A stretch of DNA of 64,000 bases from Leptasterias polaris. Lineage: Eukaryota; Echinodermata; Asteroidea; Forcipulatida; Asteriidae. Both the position numbers and the translations under genes were made by a program. The DNA lies in contig JAZGTN010000094.1 of the NCBI GenBank assembly GCA_037783415.1, forward strand, positions 868,001 to 932,000, written 5' to 3'. A model generated the notes under the pieces. That model was not told where the DNA came from. It saw nothing but the letters and a program-made list of their open reading frames with translations, and ran no database searches. Shown here piece by piece: positions 12,901 to 25,327 of the stretch; position 1 is the first letter of the stretch; each line of letters begins with the position of its first letter.

Positions 12901-15203
12901 GAGGGCGCTCTACAGAGTGTGTGGCAACAACACGAACTCTAAGATTGTGTGACAGAGGGCGCTATTTTTTATACAGTATGAATTTGCGGTGTCTTGCGAG
13001 ACGGTGTGTAAATAAAGCAGACTGAGTGTGACAGATTGGAAACAATAAATGGCACTTTATCTGGTGTTATTTATTAAAATATTTCAGAAAATATCAAACT
13101 AATAATCTGTCGTTTTTAAAATCATGATTCCAAAGTATCAACCCCAAAGTGCCAGTGTTCGGGAAAAGGGGGGAAAAAGAACAAAAATGGTTGTGAAGAA
13201 CCAATGTTGGGGGTACAGCATTTTTTTAATTTAGAGACCCCTTTTTACTTTTATAAATGTACAAATATGTTTTGGCTTTCCTATGTTTTTTATACCGACA
13301 AGGTCATATTATTGTTTTAAGAGTGATTTTCCCCTTAATATGATGTACATATTGTATGTAAAAACTTGAAAGCTGGTATTTTGGTAATATTATTAGTGTC
13401 TTTATACTTTTGTCAAATGTCGGCAGATTATGCTTATGTACAGTGTATAAGATGTATAATATAAAGATATAACTTGGATTGGAAGTCAGTGGAAGAAAAA
13501 ACAAACAAACAAACAAACAAACTAACAAACACTTATACAAAATCTAAACGAATGGAAGTTTATATTACAATCAAATTTTCCGTTCACCCAAATTTGTCTG
13601 AATTAGTGATACTTCAGTCTAAGTTCGTCTGATCAAACTACTCTAACATTTCATTTGTAAAAAGCAGACTGAATTACTATTTATGAACATAGATATGATA
13701 AATTTAATCTTTATTTCAAATATATTTACTAAACCATGACTTGCCCAAAAGGCATTGCTTTAATTTGTTTTATGTATGAAAAAGATAATTGGGTAATTTT
13801 AAATACATGAACATTTTCCCGGTCAAGGCAAAAATACAAGAAAAACGCAAATCTCTTGAAACCTTTATAACTTCATAACTTCATATTTGAACTATTGCAA
13901 TATTCTCTACGCCCAACATACCCGGATCATTTGTAGCTCTTAATCGCTCGCTGAGAAAACTTCAAAACTCACAAAAAGAAAATAACAACTTTGGCAAAAC
14001 AACTACCTCAGTTTTGTAAATACGAAAACCTTTAAAGTTAGTCTCCGACTAATTAAAAGCAATATTCTGTATATTCAAACTAATACACTAAAAACAAACG
14101 AATAAAATGATTTGAATCAGTTCCCAATAGGCAACGTTTCTTTTCCTCACAATACATGTCATGTTGAGCAACTGAGCCAACGACAATTTCCATTGTGATT
14201 CAAACGCAACTTTTGGATTGTGTTTTTTGTGATATCATTCATTTCATGATTTTTATTTTTTGGCATAGTGTCAGACAATATTGTCTGTTAAATCTGTGTG
14301 CGTAAATAACAAACTTTGGCTACTGCAGACGGATTTACCGGTGTATATAAAAACCGAAAGTAAATTCGAATGACTCAAACTTTCAAAAAGGATTAGGATT
14401 ATATTAGATAACAAAATAGCCCGATTTCTGAAAAAAGATACTTGTGCATTGACCTTTATAAAAACAGGTTTGTAAATAATTGTTCGGTTCATGTTTGATG
14501 GTGTTAGCGTACGACGCATTCCTTTTAAAATATTTGACACTGCCATTGTTCGATAATATGTGTATGTTTAAAATATGTTTATAATAAGCATGTTGTATTC
14601 AAACCTCCCAGGGTGTCGTTGATTGCTTCATTGGCTAATTTATCACCATGACAACAAGTAAATTCAGTGTATTTTTATATTCAACATTTTTAGAATTTTA
14701 GTTTGATATCTGCGTCGCTCAAGATTGATTACATTTTTTGATTAATTGATTAATTTATTGATTGACTGATGAATTGATTGATTGAATGACATACATTATA
14801 TGCATAATTATTGACGATAATAATTGTATGATTTCCGTCAACTGTCTTTAAGTTACATAATACATCACTCAAAGTATTAACACATGGAAAATAAATTTAA
14901 AAATACTAAATTTTAACTTTACTCTTGTCGTAAACTTGCGTTTAATGTTTTTTTTGCTCAGGGATTTAATAATGATTGCGTCTGATTTTACATTTTATTA
15001 CATAAGTGGCCAATGAAAATTGAGGCTGTTTGTTGGTCGGGGCAAAATGACAGATGGTTTTTCAAACTTTTCTCAGTCAAGTAAAATAATTGCCGTTCAG
15101 TTAAGTTCTCCCATAAAGGACTTACTTTACACTGGGATATGACAACAATAGTTGCGTAACAAGACATTTTCGTATGGGGAGAAAACTTTGTGTGTGTGTG
15201 TTT

Positions 15204-15237
<34 letters not shown>

Positions 15238-15296
15238 TTTTGGGGGGGAAGATGGTGGTGGTAGCAGGAAGCTATTTAACGTATCGTTTTGTACAT
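12901..15296 (+). repeat. 2.4-kb direct duplication, copy 2
   Basis: The same sequence recurs 2488 bases downstream in the same orientation. Differences are a shorter ATTGATTA stretch near 14740, a (TA)n expansion at 15206-15234 where copy 1 has GTATAC, and small indels. A 97-base G-rich spacer (12804-12900) separates the copies and is not repeated after copy 2. Confidence 0.92.
15206..15234. repeat. (TA)n microsatellite
   Basis: About 14 TA units, followed by a T run and G run. It is present only in copy 2 of the duplication. Confidence 0.85.
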
Positions 15297-16559
15297 AATT
15301 GTTTACTGAAGGAGCAGATTCGTTCACATCTTCTAGTTTTCATTTTTTTTTTAACACAGCCCAATTCTTTGGTCATGTCTTAGGGAAAATGTAATAAATA
15401 AAAACACTTCAGTTTTGTCACAGGGGATTTTGTGTCAAACTCATATCTTGCTTATTTTGATTGCAGAAAACAAAATAAGAAAGGACGATTTGTGGGGCCT
15501 TTAAATGCTGTTTCTTTGACTTAATCAATTTCAGATGAATAGTATTTCTCTGTGTAATGGTAAAAAATATGTTTTGTTCATTTCAAATAAAGCCTAATGA
15601 TTATAGGTATATATGAATATATATATTAAGCTATTCAGTATACTTCTCTTTCAATTAATAAAGCAGCATCCAGCAACAGAGTCCAGCATTCTCCTGAAGA
15701 CGATCAGAGCATACTGATTGAAACGTTGAGTCATTAAACTACCGGTTCTTTCCAGAACCAACAGTTACTCAAAAGAGATTTTAACATGGTGTTACCGCAA
15801 ACCTCTCTTAGTTATACTCCCACCATGCAAAGCTTCAAATCCTACTTAATAAAAATTTGTTAATAATGTTTCAACTACATATTAGACTTACATAATATAT
15901 TTATTCAGCTGCAATGCAGATAACAAGGTGGTTGCATGTAACAGTACTCACATAGTTATTGTGAATCAAGGCATGTATTCAATATCTTTTTAACATTCCA
16001 GCTTATTATTTGTAGATAGGAAAACATCACGAGCAACTATATTTCCCCTCTTTCTGTATGGGTCTGCAATTTCCAGAATAAATACACATCAGATAAAAAT
16101 TCAAAAATGTTATCACTTTCCTACAAAATGTTGGCAGATGGATTTGTAATAAAGCAACTCACTGCACAACTCAGTGCGTCGACCAGAATTTTCCATTGGA
16201 GACATTCCACAGTTTAAATTTGCATATCATAAAGTCATTATGTATTTTTAGTATAAAAGGTAAAAGTCTATGGAAAAAAACTTAATATTTTAGACATTTC
16301 CTCTTCGATTATAATATTTACATGCGAGGATTGTAAATGCTTTAATCGGCATGATGTTAAACTCTTCTTTCTGGGTGCATTGCGCTTACCACATTTCAAC
16401 TGCCCTCATTCAAAACTTACAACTCCCACACAACCTATTGGTAATGCTGTGTTGTGAATTCCCAATATTTTCTAACAGATAAATTTAGAGAGATTACAGA
16501 AACTGAATCTCATGACTGACCCAAGTTAACCTCCATTTTGATTGATCTAGTTACTGGTT
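15297..16559. other. Gene-free interval containing probable ADA 3' UTR
   Basis: No coding signal on either strand. On the minus strand this follows ADA's stop codon, and its right part is probably ADA 3' untranslated sequence. Around 15689-15735 there is a short segment (CCTGAAGACGATCAGAG, then GAAACGTTGAG) resembling common retroelement-tail repeats. Confidence 0.45.
15900..15905 (-). terminator. Possible ADA poly(A) signal
   Basis: AATAAA on the minus strand about 655 bases past the ADA stop. It is the first clear match I noticed; a variant signal closer to the stop is possible. Confidence 0.3.
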
Positions 16560-16679
16560 CTAGGTTTGATGGAACAAGGTGAGATTAAAACCATTATCTT
16601 TGTATGTTGCTATCAGCTGCTGGATCAAGGCTTGCTTCTCCACCTCTGGTAGAAAGCATGACTGTGCAGCATTTAGTGT
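16560..16679 (-). CDS. ADA: ADA exon 9 (C-terminus)
   Basis: Acceptor TTATACAG. It encodes TLNAAQSCFLPEVEK, the conserved C-terminal helix, and 24 further residues to TAG at 16562-16560. Confidence 0.94.
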   Translation of the reverse strand, partial: TLNAAQSCFLPEVEKQALIQQLIATYKDNGFNLTLFHQT

Positions 16680-19600
16680 CTGTATAAAACAAATAAGTAG
16701 TGATAAGAAATCATCGTATTGAATACAGTCTGCATTAACTTCCTTTAAAAGGATGCATTATACTAAAGGGTGTTATTCCAAGGGTAGGGGTGTGATGGGG
16801 GCTTATTTACACCCTCACAAAATATCATAACCAAAATGATTGTGTATTTGTCTATTGAAAAGATGCAATAAAGTTAAATGTCATTACTTTTGGCTTTGAT
16901 TTGTATGTTGAGTTTGAATGAAAAAAATAGTTGCCAAGAACATTGTGTTTTATTAGTTGACCTTGATTAAAACATCATATATGTAAAAAAATGTGAGGAG
17001 TGTTCCCGTGGTCTGTAAAATTCATCACCGTACTTGGAGATTACATGCTTGTTTTTGTTGTGGCTGCTAGATGTGAAGACATTGCAGTCACTCCAAGCAA
17101 CAGACACCCTTGTATATGATTATAAACCTCATTATACATACAATGCCCTCAACAAATACGCCACAACACATGGGACCTGAAATAGTCTCACTATGTTTTA
17201 ATGAATAGTCATGTCCAGATACGCTTCAAGTGGCTTTTTAAAACATCACAGAGTGACATGTATCTTCAACTCTAAATATCTGAAAAAATAAGTCGCTTGA
17301 TTACAGAAAAACACATACACAACATACTTCATCATTTCTATTTGAGATGAACGCGACAAGTTTCTTACTAAGGTGATATGAAATGCCACCAATTTTTAAC
17401 AGCCAAAGTACATGATATGTTAGTCGAGGCACAACTGATGATTGTTATACGGTATAGATCATGGTGTGTTTGGTCATGGTTAGGCTGTGTACATATACAT
17501 ATATTACTAACCACTTGTGCAGCTTGCTCATCATTAACTCCAAAGTATTCCTTAGCAATCTTGAACTCATCATTAATGGTGTTACCAAAGATTGTCGGAT
17601 CATCAGTGTTAAGAGAAAAGTTCATTCCATCTTCAACGAACCTGGTAAAAATTAGAACCATTACACACAGCACTTGTTAGGATCCGTCAGCTTGTTTTGC
17701 AAATCATCACAGACAAAGGCTCAAGAAAGGTTTGTCAATTCAGATATCATTAGGTCTGTATTGGAAAACCAAACTGTGTCACAGCATTGCTCTGTTGACA
17801 TGATACCAGTCTAAACAATAGCATGAAAATAACTTTTTCTCGCAGCAACAAGTATACCAAAATAAGTGGAACAGTAAAATTCCTACATGATCTATTTATT
17901 GAAGGGGCATGCATACACAAAATTAAAAAATACTCCATGAACCACCAAATTAGCTTCTTTTTACTATATCATAGTTTTACTGTACCATGAATGAAAGCAG
18001 TCAACACTTGTTTCAATGAACCTCTACTCTGCACAATTAGGACCCTGCTAAAACAAATTGAAAAAATACAAGCCAATATAAAAAAAACTCACTTCATGAT
18101 GTTGCAGTTGGCAATGGCCTGGTTCACTGGATGCTATGGGGCTAGTTTCCTGTTGCTAAGAGGCTAGGTACTTCTGCTTTGGCACATATTATTTTTGGTT
18201 CATGGAGTGAAATAATAATAAACTCATGTCATGTGATGATAAAGTGGCATATACTCATCCAATCACAAAACAAAAAAATCTTTGTCTTAGGTGTTGTACT
18301 TTTATTTTTTATGAGAGTAATTTTGTGAATGTTTTCAATATTTGTTTAAAGACTTTTTTCCTCACCTGATGCAGGGATGCTTGGTGAAATCTGGATCACA
18401 TGCTCCTGTGAAGATGCTTGACGTTGGACAAACTTCTAAATGAATGTTCTTGTCTTTTAGCATCTACAATCAATGAAAGAGAGGATATTTAACAACACGT
18501 TATTGACTCACGTGTACAGCAGCGTGTCAATTTCACAGTGTGTCAACTTCAGGTAGTTGGTTACACATAAAAGCTCAACAAAGGGCAAAGCATGAAGCCG
18601 GACACCAACCAAAGTACTTTCATATGGTGATGCTCATTTTGAGAGCTCACATTTTGGCTTTAAAATTACGAATATATAATCATAGGTAAGATATCAGGTA
18701 CCAGGCAAGAACTGAGTGGCCCACAGATGTGGCCCCTAAATAAAAAAAAATAAAAAAATAATTAATATACTGGTGAAGGAATCGTTACAAATTAAGGGTA
18801 TTTTTACCTTTTGAAACTTTGAAATAAATTTTAGGATACAAGTGTGATGACCTGGTCTTTAATGCGTGATAATTACCTTGGCTGGGGGGAAGGCCACTGC
18901 TAATGGACCTCACCTTCAGCTCCATCCAGTGGCTTCATCCATTAAAAACTGTCATTACTGGGTTCATACATTGTTATTCCTTAAATAGCACCATACTTAC
19001 TACCACAAATTGATCACAACAAACTAAATTTACTCTGTATTGAACTTAATTCTCTATGGTCAGACCGAGTTGTTGAGTTGAACACGCTGTTCATCTCTTA
19101 TGCCTATGGCCCCAAAATATAGAATAAACTAACATTACATATCAGTGGTACCAGTTGATTCCAGACTTCCAGATAGCTTACCTGTTTCAAGAGGCTACTG
19201 ATAATTGTCACTCCTCTTTTATACCTTAGAGTCTAAAATCAAACTTTTGATATGGGTGCCAAATAATTGAATGATCCATTGCTTTGCTTTTAAGAGTTTG
19301 TTAACATTTGACTATTCTGTAGTAATTGACTAGTGTCTGAAAACATTCAAGTATACTTTAATCAAAGAGTTGTTGTCAAAACCAACAGCAAATGAGATTT
19401 AATTACTGATCTAAAAGTGTCACTATGGCATAGCAGAACTGGCCATGAAGATTCCAAACCTATAATCCCAGCTTACAGAAAGACCAATACTGCACTCCAG
19501 GACCAATAACATCTAGGCATCTAGTTATCCAAAACTAATCTGATTTTTGGTACATTTGATCCCTGCTGATAAAGCAAATTACCCATGTAATCTTAGACTT

Positions 19601-22600
19601 TCTTGACCTGATAAATGTCTTGGTTTTTCAAGCTGCTATATCCATGTCCAATCCTCTCTACTTTGAGTAATTCAACAGCTTCTTTGATGTGTTCAACAGG
19701 ACCAGACTCTCCAGCATGTGCAGTCCGATGAATACCGCATCGTTCTGCTTCCTGATTGTAGCAATCATACTCACAATTATTTCTAGGCAATAATGAAACA
19801 TTGTGGCAGAAATGCTGCCACCTACAACTTTACAAAGTATTGTTTTTAGTGTTACTCCAATGCACACCAAACCATGCCCGTGCAATGGCAAGTAATGCAA
19901 TGGCAATGTTTTCACACACAAAATATCAATCTCCAACTTGTCTTTAATTTGTGTTGCATGGATTCAAATCTCATTGTCAACAGTGTCTCTGAATGGTGAC
20001 TTGAGGAAGATCAATGGGGTAGATTACACACGAACATGTCATTCACATAACTGGAAAAGAAAAAAACATCTGCAAGTATATGCTCATTAGATGCAAAATC
20101 TTATTTTTCCAAAATAACATTCGAGCAGAGTTTGACATCTAGAACTTTCTCTTCCACAAACTAAAAACTTTCAAAAGTTTTGTATTTTTTGTTAATATTT
20201 GGGCTTTGTTTAAGTTATAGGTGATGGTCATCTTTTTGAATGAATCATTTTAAAAGTAGTGCATGTTTATAGCATTAAGAGAACCAGGTTTTTCAGCTAT
20301 TATCTCAGTTAAAAAGACAAAATAAAGAACCTAATTTGGGGTCAGTTATTTGTCTTGAGATGTTGGCAAACTGTACCTGGAAGACTCTGATGATTTCAGG
20401 GTCAAGTGGGAGCTCTTCTTCACCTCCTATATCAATACCTACAACCAAGCTGCTGAATTCCTTGCACAGTTGTAGACACTCCGCAGCCCATGCTGGAAAA
20501 TAAAGTTTTTATTAACTTAAAAACTTGTTACAAAACTGTAGTCAGATGATTGTTGTGTTATTGCCTCTTTTTAAGTCTCCATTTCAAAACCTTGTGGTCT
20601 GGGCCCAATATTATGGCACTGCTTACCGTGGAATTCTGAGCTTTCGGCCCATAGACGTGCTTTACAGAGCGCCGTAAGCGCAGAATTTTGCAGTTAGCAG
20701 ATCCATGAAATCTGGCCCAAGTTTCAATCAACCTTGCCTTAAGCTCTGGCAGCATTGTGGCAAGCTTTGCAAAGCTTGCAAGGATTCTTGGCGTGTTGTG
20801 GCCGAGAAGTTTAGTGCATCAGACTCAAGTTCTGGTGGTTTAGCCATCAGATTGTGGGTTTGAATCCTGGTCATGACACTTTCTCTTTGAGCAACCGCTC
20901 AACTATTATTGGTTCTCTTCACTCAGGGGTAAATTGGTACCTGTGAGGGCAGAGATGGTTCTTGTGATTGATTTAGCTTGGTGCGCTACATATTTGGCAG
21001 CACAGGCTGTATACTTCCAGGGAGCTGAGATGGTTTAAGGAACGAAATAAATGGCCCAGTGACCAGGGGTAATAATGTTGGAGTGCCATGAGCATCACTG
21101 AGTGATGGATTTGAGTGCTATTAAGAAGCACTATTATTATTATTATTATTAATATTATTCAATGATTCCTGAGACACTGCATCTAGTCTCACAATACTAT
21201 TACTAGGGTTACCACCTCTACAGGAGAGACAAACACTCATGGAAACACCTCTCCCATATTCCCAATTTTAAAAAATGCCCTTTCACCCCTACAAAGAAAT
21301 CAAAAGTCTTGGTTATTATCAACATAATAGACATTTCTCAAACTTACTGGGTTCATGTTTTACCATACACATAATGAGTCGAGCCTTGATCTTGAAGTCT
21401 CTCTGTCCTGCTTCTATACCTTCCACCACACACTGCATCACCTCCCGTATTGACAGTGTGTTCTTCACATTCACATTCAGCCATGATGTGCCACAGTTAG
21501 CCAGAATGTGTGGGCTGAAGCGAACCTCTAAGTAGACAACTCCTTCTTTAGCTTTGTCTTCACACAACTCATAAGAAATTCTATGAATTGCCTCCTTGTC
21601 AGCTCTGCAACACAAAATTTAACTTTCAGTTCAAACAATTATGCACAAAAAGTATCTATTTGAAGAACTCGGCAAATGTGCTAGTTATGTAAAGTTTTCT
21701 GTTGTTTCACTGATGAGCTTTTATCAATGAAGATCTAAAATAGTAAAGAGGTTTGTTTCTCCTCCATTTTTGTAACTGACTGGGTTCCATTAAGTGCAAC
21801 TAGGCTGTGTCTATTTCTGAGCCAATTTGCAAACATACCAGTAGTTACCGGTACTTGTTAAAGAGTGAAAACTGTAAATAGTGTTTATATATTGTGTTCA
21901 ACTTTTAGCATTGACATGAGATAAAGGCCTTCTTAACCAACAGCAACCATGGCAATTAATTGTGGATTGTAGTTACGTGTACTTTTACCTAGTCTTTTTT
22001 TTAAAAGAGGAAATTAGTGTGTGTTGTGTTTGGCCAAAGAAGCTTTATTCCGTTTTGCTTAAATTTTGAAGCTAAGTACTTTTTGTCACTTGGCTTCCAA
22101 AATCTAAGACAGACCTCAAGCCGTATCCAAAGTCAGAAACAGAAGAAACCTCAGGTTGCTGTAACTGCTAGAATAGAAGAGGATCTTCAAGATCAAGTTT
22201 GTGATGCACTCTTTTTCCTATAGATAGAGCCCCTTTTTACGAAAGTGGAAAAAATACTTTAAAGTCTCTAACCTCATGTTAAAAGGTTGTAATATTCCAT
22301 TGTATTTGATACCCTTCCAGTGCAAAATTTCTGTCAACATCCAAAAATAACAAATGATGTCACAATTCAAATACATTGGTCTGTGCATTTTTGCGCAGGA
22401 AATTATTGGTTTTATTTCCGTCTTTCCAGGATATTCAATCAAAACATTGTTGAATTTAAATTTTCCTGACAAAAAAATAATCCTTGGAATGTACAGACCC
22501 ATATTGACATCCAATGATGTCAAATTTTAAAGTTCGCACTGAAAAAGTACAAAATACAATGGCATTTTACACCATTTCAACATAAGGCTAGAGACTTGCA

Positions 22601-25157
22601 ATTTTCTTTCCACTTTTATGAAGAGCTCATTAGAAAATGAGTACATCACAAAATTGAATTTGACCTTGGAGCCATTTCATAGAGACTTACATTAAGACAG
22701 GCATAAAGATGTTGAATGTTTGCAGGAATTTGAAGAGACTCCCCATCTTGACATTTTTGATGTTCCTAGCCAACTCTTCTGCACTGCTCCCTGGCACATC
22801 AACACCCTTTTTCCTGAACAGAAAACGTTATCATTAGCATTCCACTGTCAATCTGATTTACCAACTTTGCAGACAGCCAACCTAAAGGAAATAAGAAATG
22901 ACAAGGCAAACTTTGTACAGAGCTTCCAATTTTCTCTGGCACCAAGTTATAAAAAAAAAAAAAAAAAAAATGCTGATTAGCTGAAAATTTGTGTGTCTAG
23001 CTAAAAACGGAAATTATTCATCAAATTGTCCACAGTATTGAAGTGAAAGAGTGAATATCTTTAAATGTAGCTTACTTGGCAAGATCCCATACTGTAGACG
23101 GTCTGACTGCTCCATCTAGATGAATATGAAGCTCCACCTAAACAATAAGACACACAAAAATTTTAAATAAAGTCAGCACACTACAAACACTCAGGAATTG
23201 ATGTAGTCATGATACAGCTTAAATTCTCCTTAAAGTAGTCTAATATCTTCTAAACAAAAGTTACTCATCCTTTCTTTAGTCCATCACTGAAGGAAAAATC
23301 TTTACTGGAATCTGATCACTCAATCAGTAGCGTCCTGATTGTAGGGAAATCTCGGTACAGTGAATCTTCCAAACACCACCTCAATAATTTACCAGGAAAA
23401 CTAAGAAATACTGCTTTTCATTAAGAATGATTAAAGTTAAATAAACCTATCAAATATTGTTTTGGTATAATGTTCAAAATGTTAGATACAAACTGTGGCA
23501 TTTCTCTTTGGACTTTTAACCGTCACAAACCCAGTAGTCCCGTACCAACCTGTAATGTTCCTTACATAGTTACACACTACTTATACTGCAGGGGTATCTT
23601 CCTTAGGTAACCGGTCACTTCGACACCTAGCAAACTCGGCACCCACAAACTCGGCACATGCACAAATACAAATTCGGCACCCAGCCGATTTACCGCTGCG
23701 TATCAAGTACATGTAAATAAACAAATAAATAAATAAATTCGTTTTTTAAGACTGCAATATTATGAATAAAATAAATTCGTTGTTAATTTAAAAGTTGAGA
23801 AAAAATTAAATAAAAAATAAACCAAAATAAATAAAGTTGTTTTAGACTGTTTAACAAGAATTTTTTTATTTTAAGTTAAATTAAAAGTAGATTATACAAA
23901 TAAATAAATAATGAAATAAAAGAATAAGTGAACAAAAACAAACACAAATATTGTTTTATGCGATGACTATAAAAAAGATAAGTTTAAAGCTCATAAGATA
24001 AATATTTAAGTGCAAAAATACGACATAAAAAAATAAACCTTGACTTAAAATCTATAAAATAACAAAGTAATAAAGACCTCAAGAAAAAAAAATTGAAAAA
24101 AATGAATAAACAAAACAACAAATAATTATACAGAAAGGAAAGATATAACATAACATGAAAGAGTAATTTGCATACCAGTAGTTGAAAGGGTGGTGGTATC
24201 GACCGCATTAACTTTGTTTATGAGCAACAAAATCTCTGAGTTTTTGTTAATAACAACCAATGACATGTCCTTTTTTATTTTTTTTATTTTTATTTGTGGT
24301 GCTTTTTTTATCATTATTCAATCAATACGATAAGGATGCCTCTGAATTGTGTTTTTATGAGTCATTTTCCGCAGATGTTGAAAGTTGCTTGGAATCCAGC
24401 TCCATGCCTGCAGCTTTTTAAACCTTCCATGATGCCACGGGATTGATTAACTGTCCGCTTGTAAACAATGTTTTCTACGCCCAGAAAATAAATGAACAAT
24501 TTTGAAATTTCCACATTCCCTCCTATTACTTTCAATAGCGCATGTCACATGAATTACCTTACCCTCTTTTCACGAGACAAATTTTCACAGGTTTGTTATT
24601 TCATGTATGTGGTTGATTACACAAAACATGAACACTGTCTGTGATTATTTTGTCAGCTCTGCCAATCCTGTATAATACCTTTAAACTACAGGACCTTCAA
24701 TTAATGACAAAAGTTCAGAGTAATTTATATGAGTATGACTACGTTAAACATAAAAGAGCAACCAACAGGAAGGATGCATTGCTTACCAATAATTGATTTA
24801 GAACTGTAATTTATACCATAGAGTTATACCTCCCAAATTATAAAAAGTACACTATGACGTATCAGTCACTTCAGTAAATAATTTGTCAACCAGAGTGAGA
24901 ATGAAACCTTGTTAATTTGCGATGATCGTATTCGTAACCCTCCGATCATAGAGCAAGGACAGCCGATCCTCCCATCGGTCCCATCAATCAAGAGGAGGCC
25001 AAATCAGGAGAGATCGCAACTAACATCGCATTTTTGTGTACGTAGCCTAGACAGAGATTTACTTTACACCATTAAACGACAGTTAAAACAATAAAACAAA
25101 TCAAACCTTGGGTTGTTTCGTTGTTGAACTTGAAGTACCGCACTGTGTTCCCTGCAT
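16560..25157 (-). CDS. ADA: Adenosine deaminase (ADA1 type), complete
   Basis: The enzyme hydrolyses adenosine and deoxyadenosine to inosine and deoxyinosine in cytosolic purine salvage and catabolism. Nine coding exons on the minus strand (25157-25107, 23137-23076, 22813-22691, 21604-21348, 20492-20377, 19751-19608, 18463-18366, 17641-17512, 16679-16560) join in frame to 366 aa, against about 363 in the vertebrate enzyme. Zinc ligands are H21 and H23 (HIHLDG), H215 (HAGE) and D297 (SLNTDDP). Catalytic residues are E218, H239 (RIGHGY) and D298. SPH and GIDIGGEE correspond to other substrate-pocket segments. There is no signal peptide, which separates it from the secreted ADGF/ADA2 family. The start ATG gives 17 residues before the first barrel strand, similar to vertebrate ADA. 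All introns are GT-AG, though some donors are weak (GTTTGA, GTCAAG, GTTAGT). No defect is seen. Introns carry a SINE and MITEs. Confidence 0.96.
17512..17641 (-). CDS. ADA: ADA exon 8 (NTDDP motif)
   Basis: It encodes D297 and D298 in SLNTDDP, the last zinc ligand and the catalytic aspartate. Donor GTTAGT; the alternative one codon earlier (GTGGTT) would drop a Val that aligns with vertebrate ADA. Confidence 0.95.
18366..18463 (-). CDS. ADA: ADA exon 7
   Basis: Acceptor GATTGTAG, donor GTGAGG. It encodes NIHLEVCPTSSIFTGA, the conserved E-x-CP-x-SS strand of the family, and ends in phase 2. Confidence 0.94.
19608..19751 (-). CDS. ADA: ADA exon 6 (HAGE and HGY motifs)
   Basis: Exactly 48 codons in phase 0. 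It carries H215, E218 and H239, the third zinc ligand and the catalytic acid/base pair region. Donor GTCAAG. Confidence 0.96.
20377..20492 (-). CDS. ADA: ADA exon 5
   Basis: It starts after TTTTCCAG and encodes the strand VVGIDIGGEEE, the pocket glycine region. It ends in phase 0 at GTACAG. Confidence 0.94.
20599..20721. mobile_element. Degenerate MITE with GGGCCCA ends (ADA intron 4)
   Basis: Left end CTGGGCCCAATATTATGG pairs with an inverted right end (TCATGAAATCTGGCCCAAG type), and the interior is a GCTTA/TAAGC foldback. The length is about 123 bp. Similar GGGCCCA-ended MITEs are common in marine invertebrate genomes, by recall only. No protein-coding capacity. Confidence 0.55.
20791..21160 (+). 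mobile_element. tRNA-Leu-derived SINE in ADA intron 4
   Basis: The head looks like tRNA-Leu(CAA): TGGCCGAG A-box region near 20798, anticodon-loop sequence GACTCAAGTTC near 20822, variable arm, and B box GGGTTTGAATCC near 20867. A non-tRNA body of about 250 bases follows, and the tail is (ATT)n at 21132-21160. It lies antisense to ADA. It is not a functional tRNA gene because the acceptor ends do not pair and several invariant positions are changed. Confidence 0.78.
21348..21604 (-). CDS. ADA: ADA exon 4
   Basis: It encodes the conserved AKEGVVYLEVRFSPH strand and loop and continues to the MVKHEP segment. Acceptor TTGCAG, donor GTAAGT, phase 1. Confidence 0.95.
22691..22813 (-). CDS. ADA: ADA exon 3
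   Basis: It follows TTCAG and encodes KKGVDVPGSSAEELA through a segment ending FMPVL that matches the helical part before the second strand. It ends in phase 2 at GTAAGT. Confidence 0.92.
22951..22970. repeat. Poly(A) run in ADA intron 2
   Basis: Twenty A residues on the plus strand. No retroelement body was recognised in front of it. Confidence 0.8.
23076..23137 (-). CDS. ADA: ADA exon 2 (HxH zinc site)
   Basis: Acceptor TTGTTTAG, donor GTAAGC. It encodes the first beta strand with H21 and H23 and ends in phase 2. It is too short to appear as an ORF. Confidence 0.94.
23590..24330. repeat. AT-rich low-complexity block in ADA intron 1
   Basis: It opens with a short repeat of the type AAACTCGGCACCCA (about 23620-23690), then runs as (AAAT)n-like sequence with poly-A/T tracts. 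The ORFs here are products of this composition. Confidence 0.7.
24577..24655 (+). mobile_element. Truncated copy of the TTAA-MITE family
   Basis: AAATTTTCACAGGTTTGTTA and the following 60 bases match the right-hand part of the element at 41472-41850. The left end is missing. It lies in ADA intron 1. Confidence 0.55.
25107..25157 (-). CDS. ADA: ADA exon 1 (start)
   Basis: ATG at 25157-25155 opens 17 codons ending in QPK, which joins in phase 0 to VELHIHLDG of exon 2. The donor GTTTGA is weak. This exon is hidden inside a longer ORF in another frame. Confidence 0.85.
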
Positions 25158-25244
25158 TTTCCGTGTATGTTCCATCCATCCGTACCGTTTCGACCGGATG
25201 ATGATTCACAACACATTGTCATTCTGATCTGACCTTCGCATCGA

Positions 25245-25249
25245 TCCAA
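25245..25249 (-). promoter_or_regulatory. CCAAT-type motif upstream of ADA
   Basis: ATTGG on the minus strand, about 90 bases before the ADA start codon. It is a short motif that can occur by chance; no TATA box was seen. Confidence 0.2.
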
Positions 25250-25327
25250 TCGGATAAAAACAGCTTAGTCAGTGTTCAGAGGTGAAGTTCACTTTTACAG
25301 GCATGGTCCATTAAAAAGACAACCCTA

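Noticed and set aside
12653..13025. ORFs around the duplication junction
   Set aside because: They arise from G-rich spacer and gene A 3' UTR sequence; the reverse ORF depends on poly-Pro from the G runs.
19658..19936. 92-aa minus-strand ORF overlapping ADA exon 6
   Set aside because: It is a different frame from the one encoding HAGE and RIGHGY, so it is a shadow.
20791..20880. Functional tRNA-Leu gene
   Set aside because: The acceptor ends do not pair, conserved bases are changed, and a SINE body and (ATT)n tail follow.
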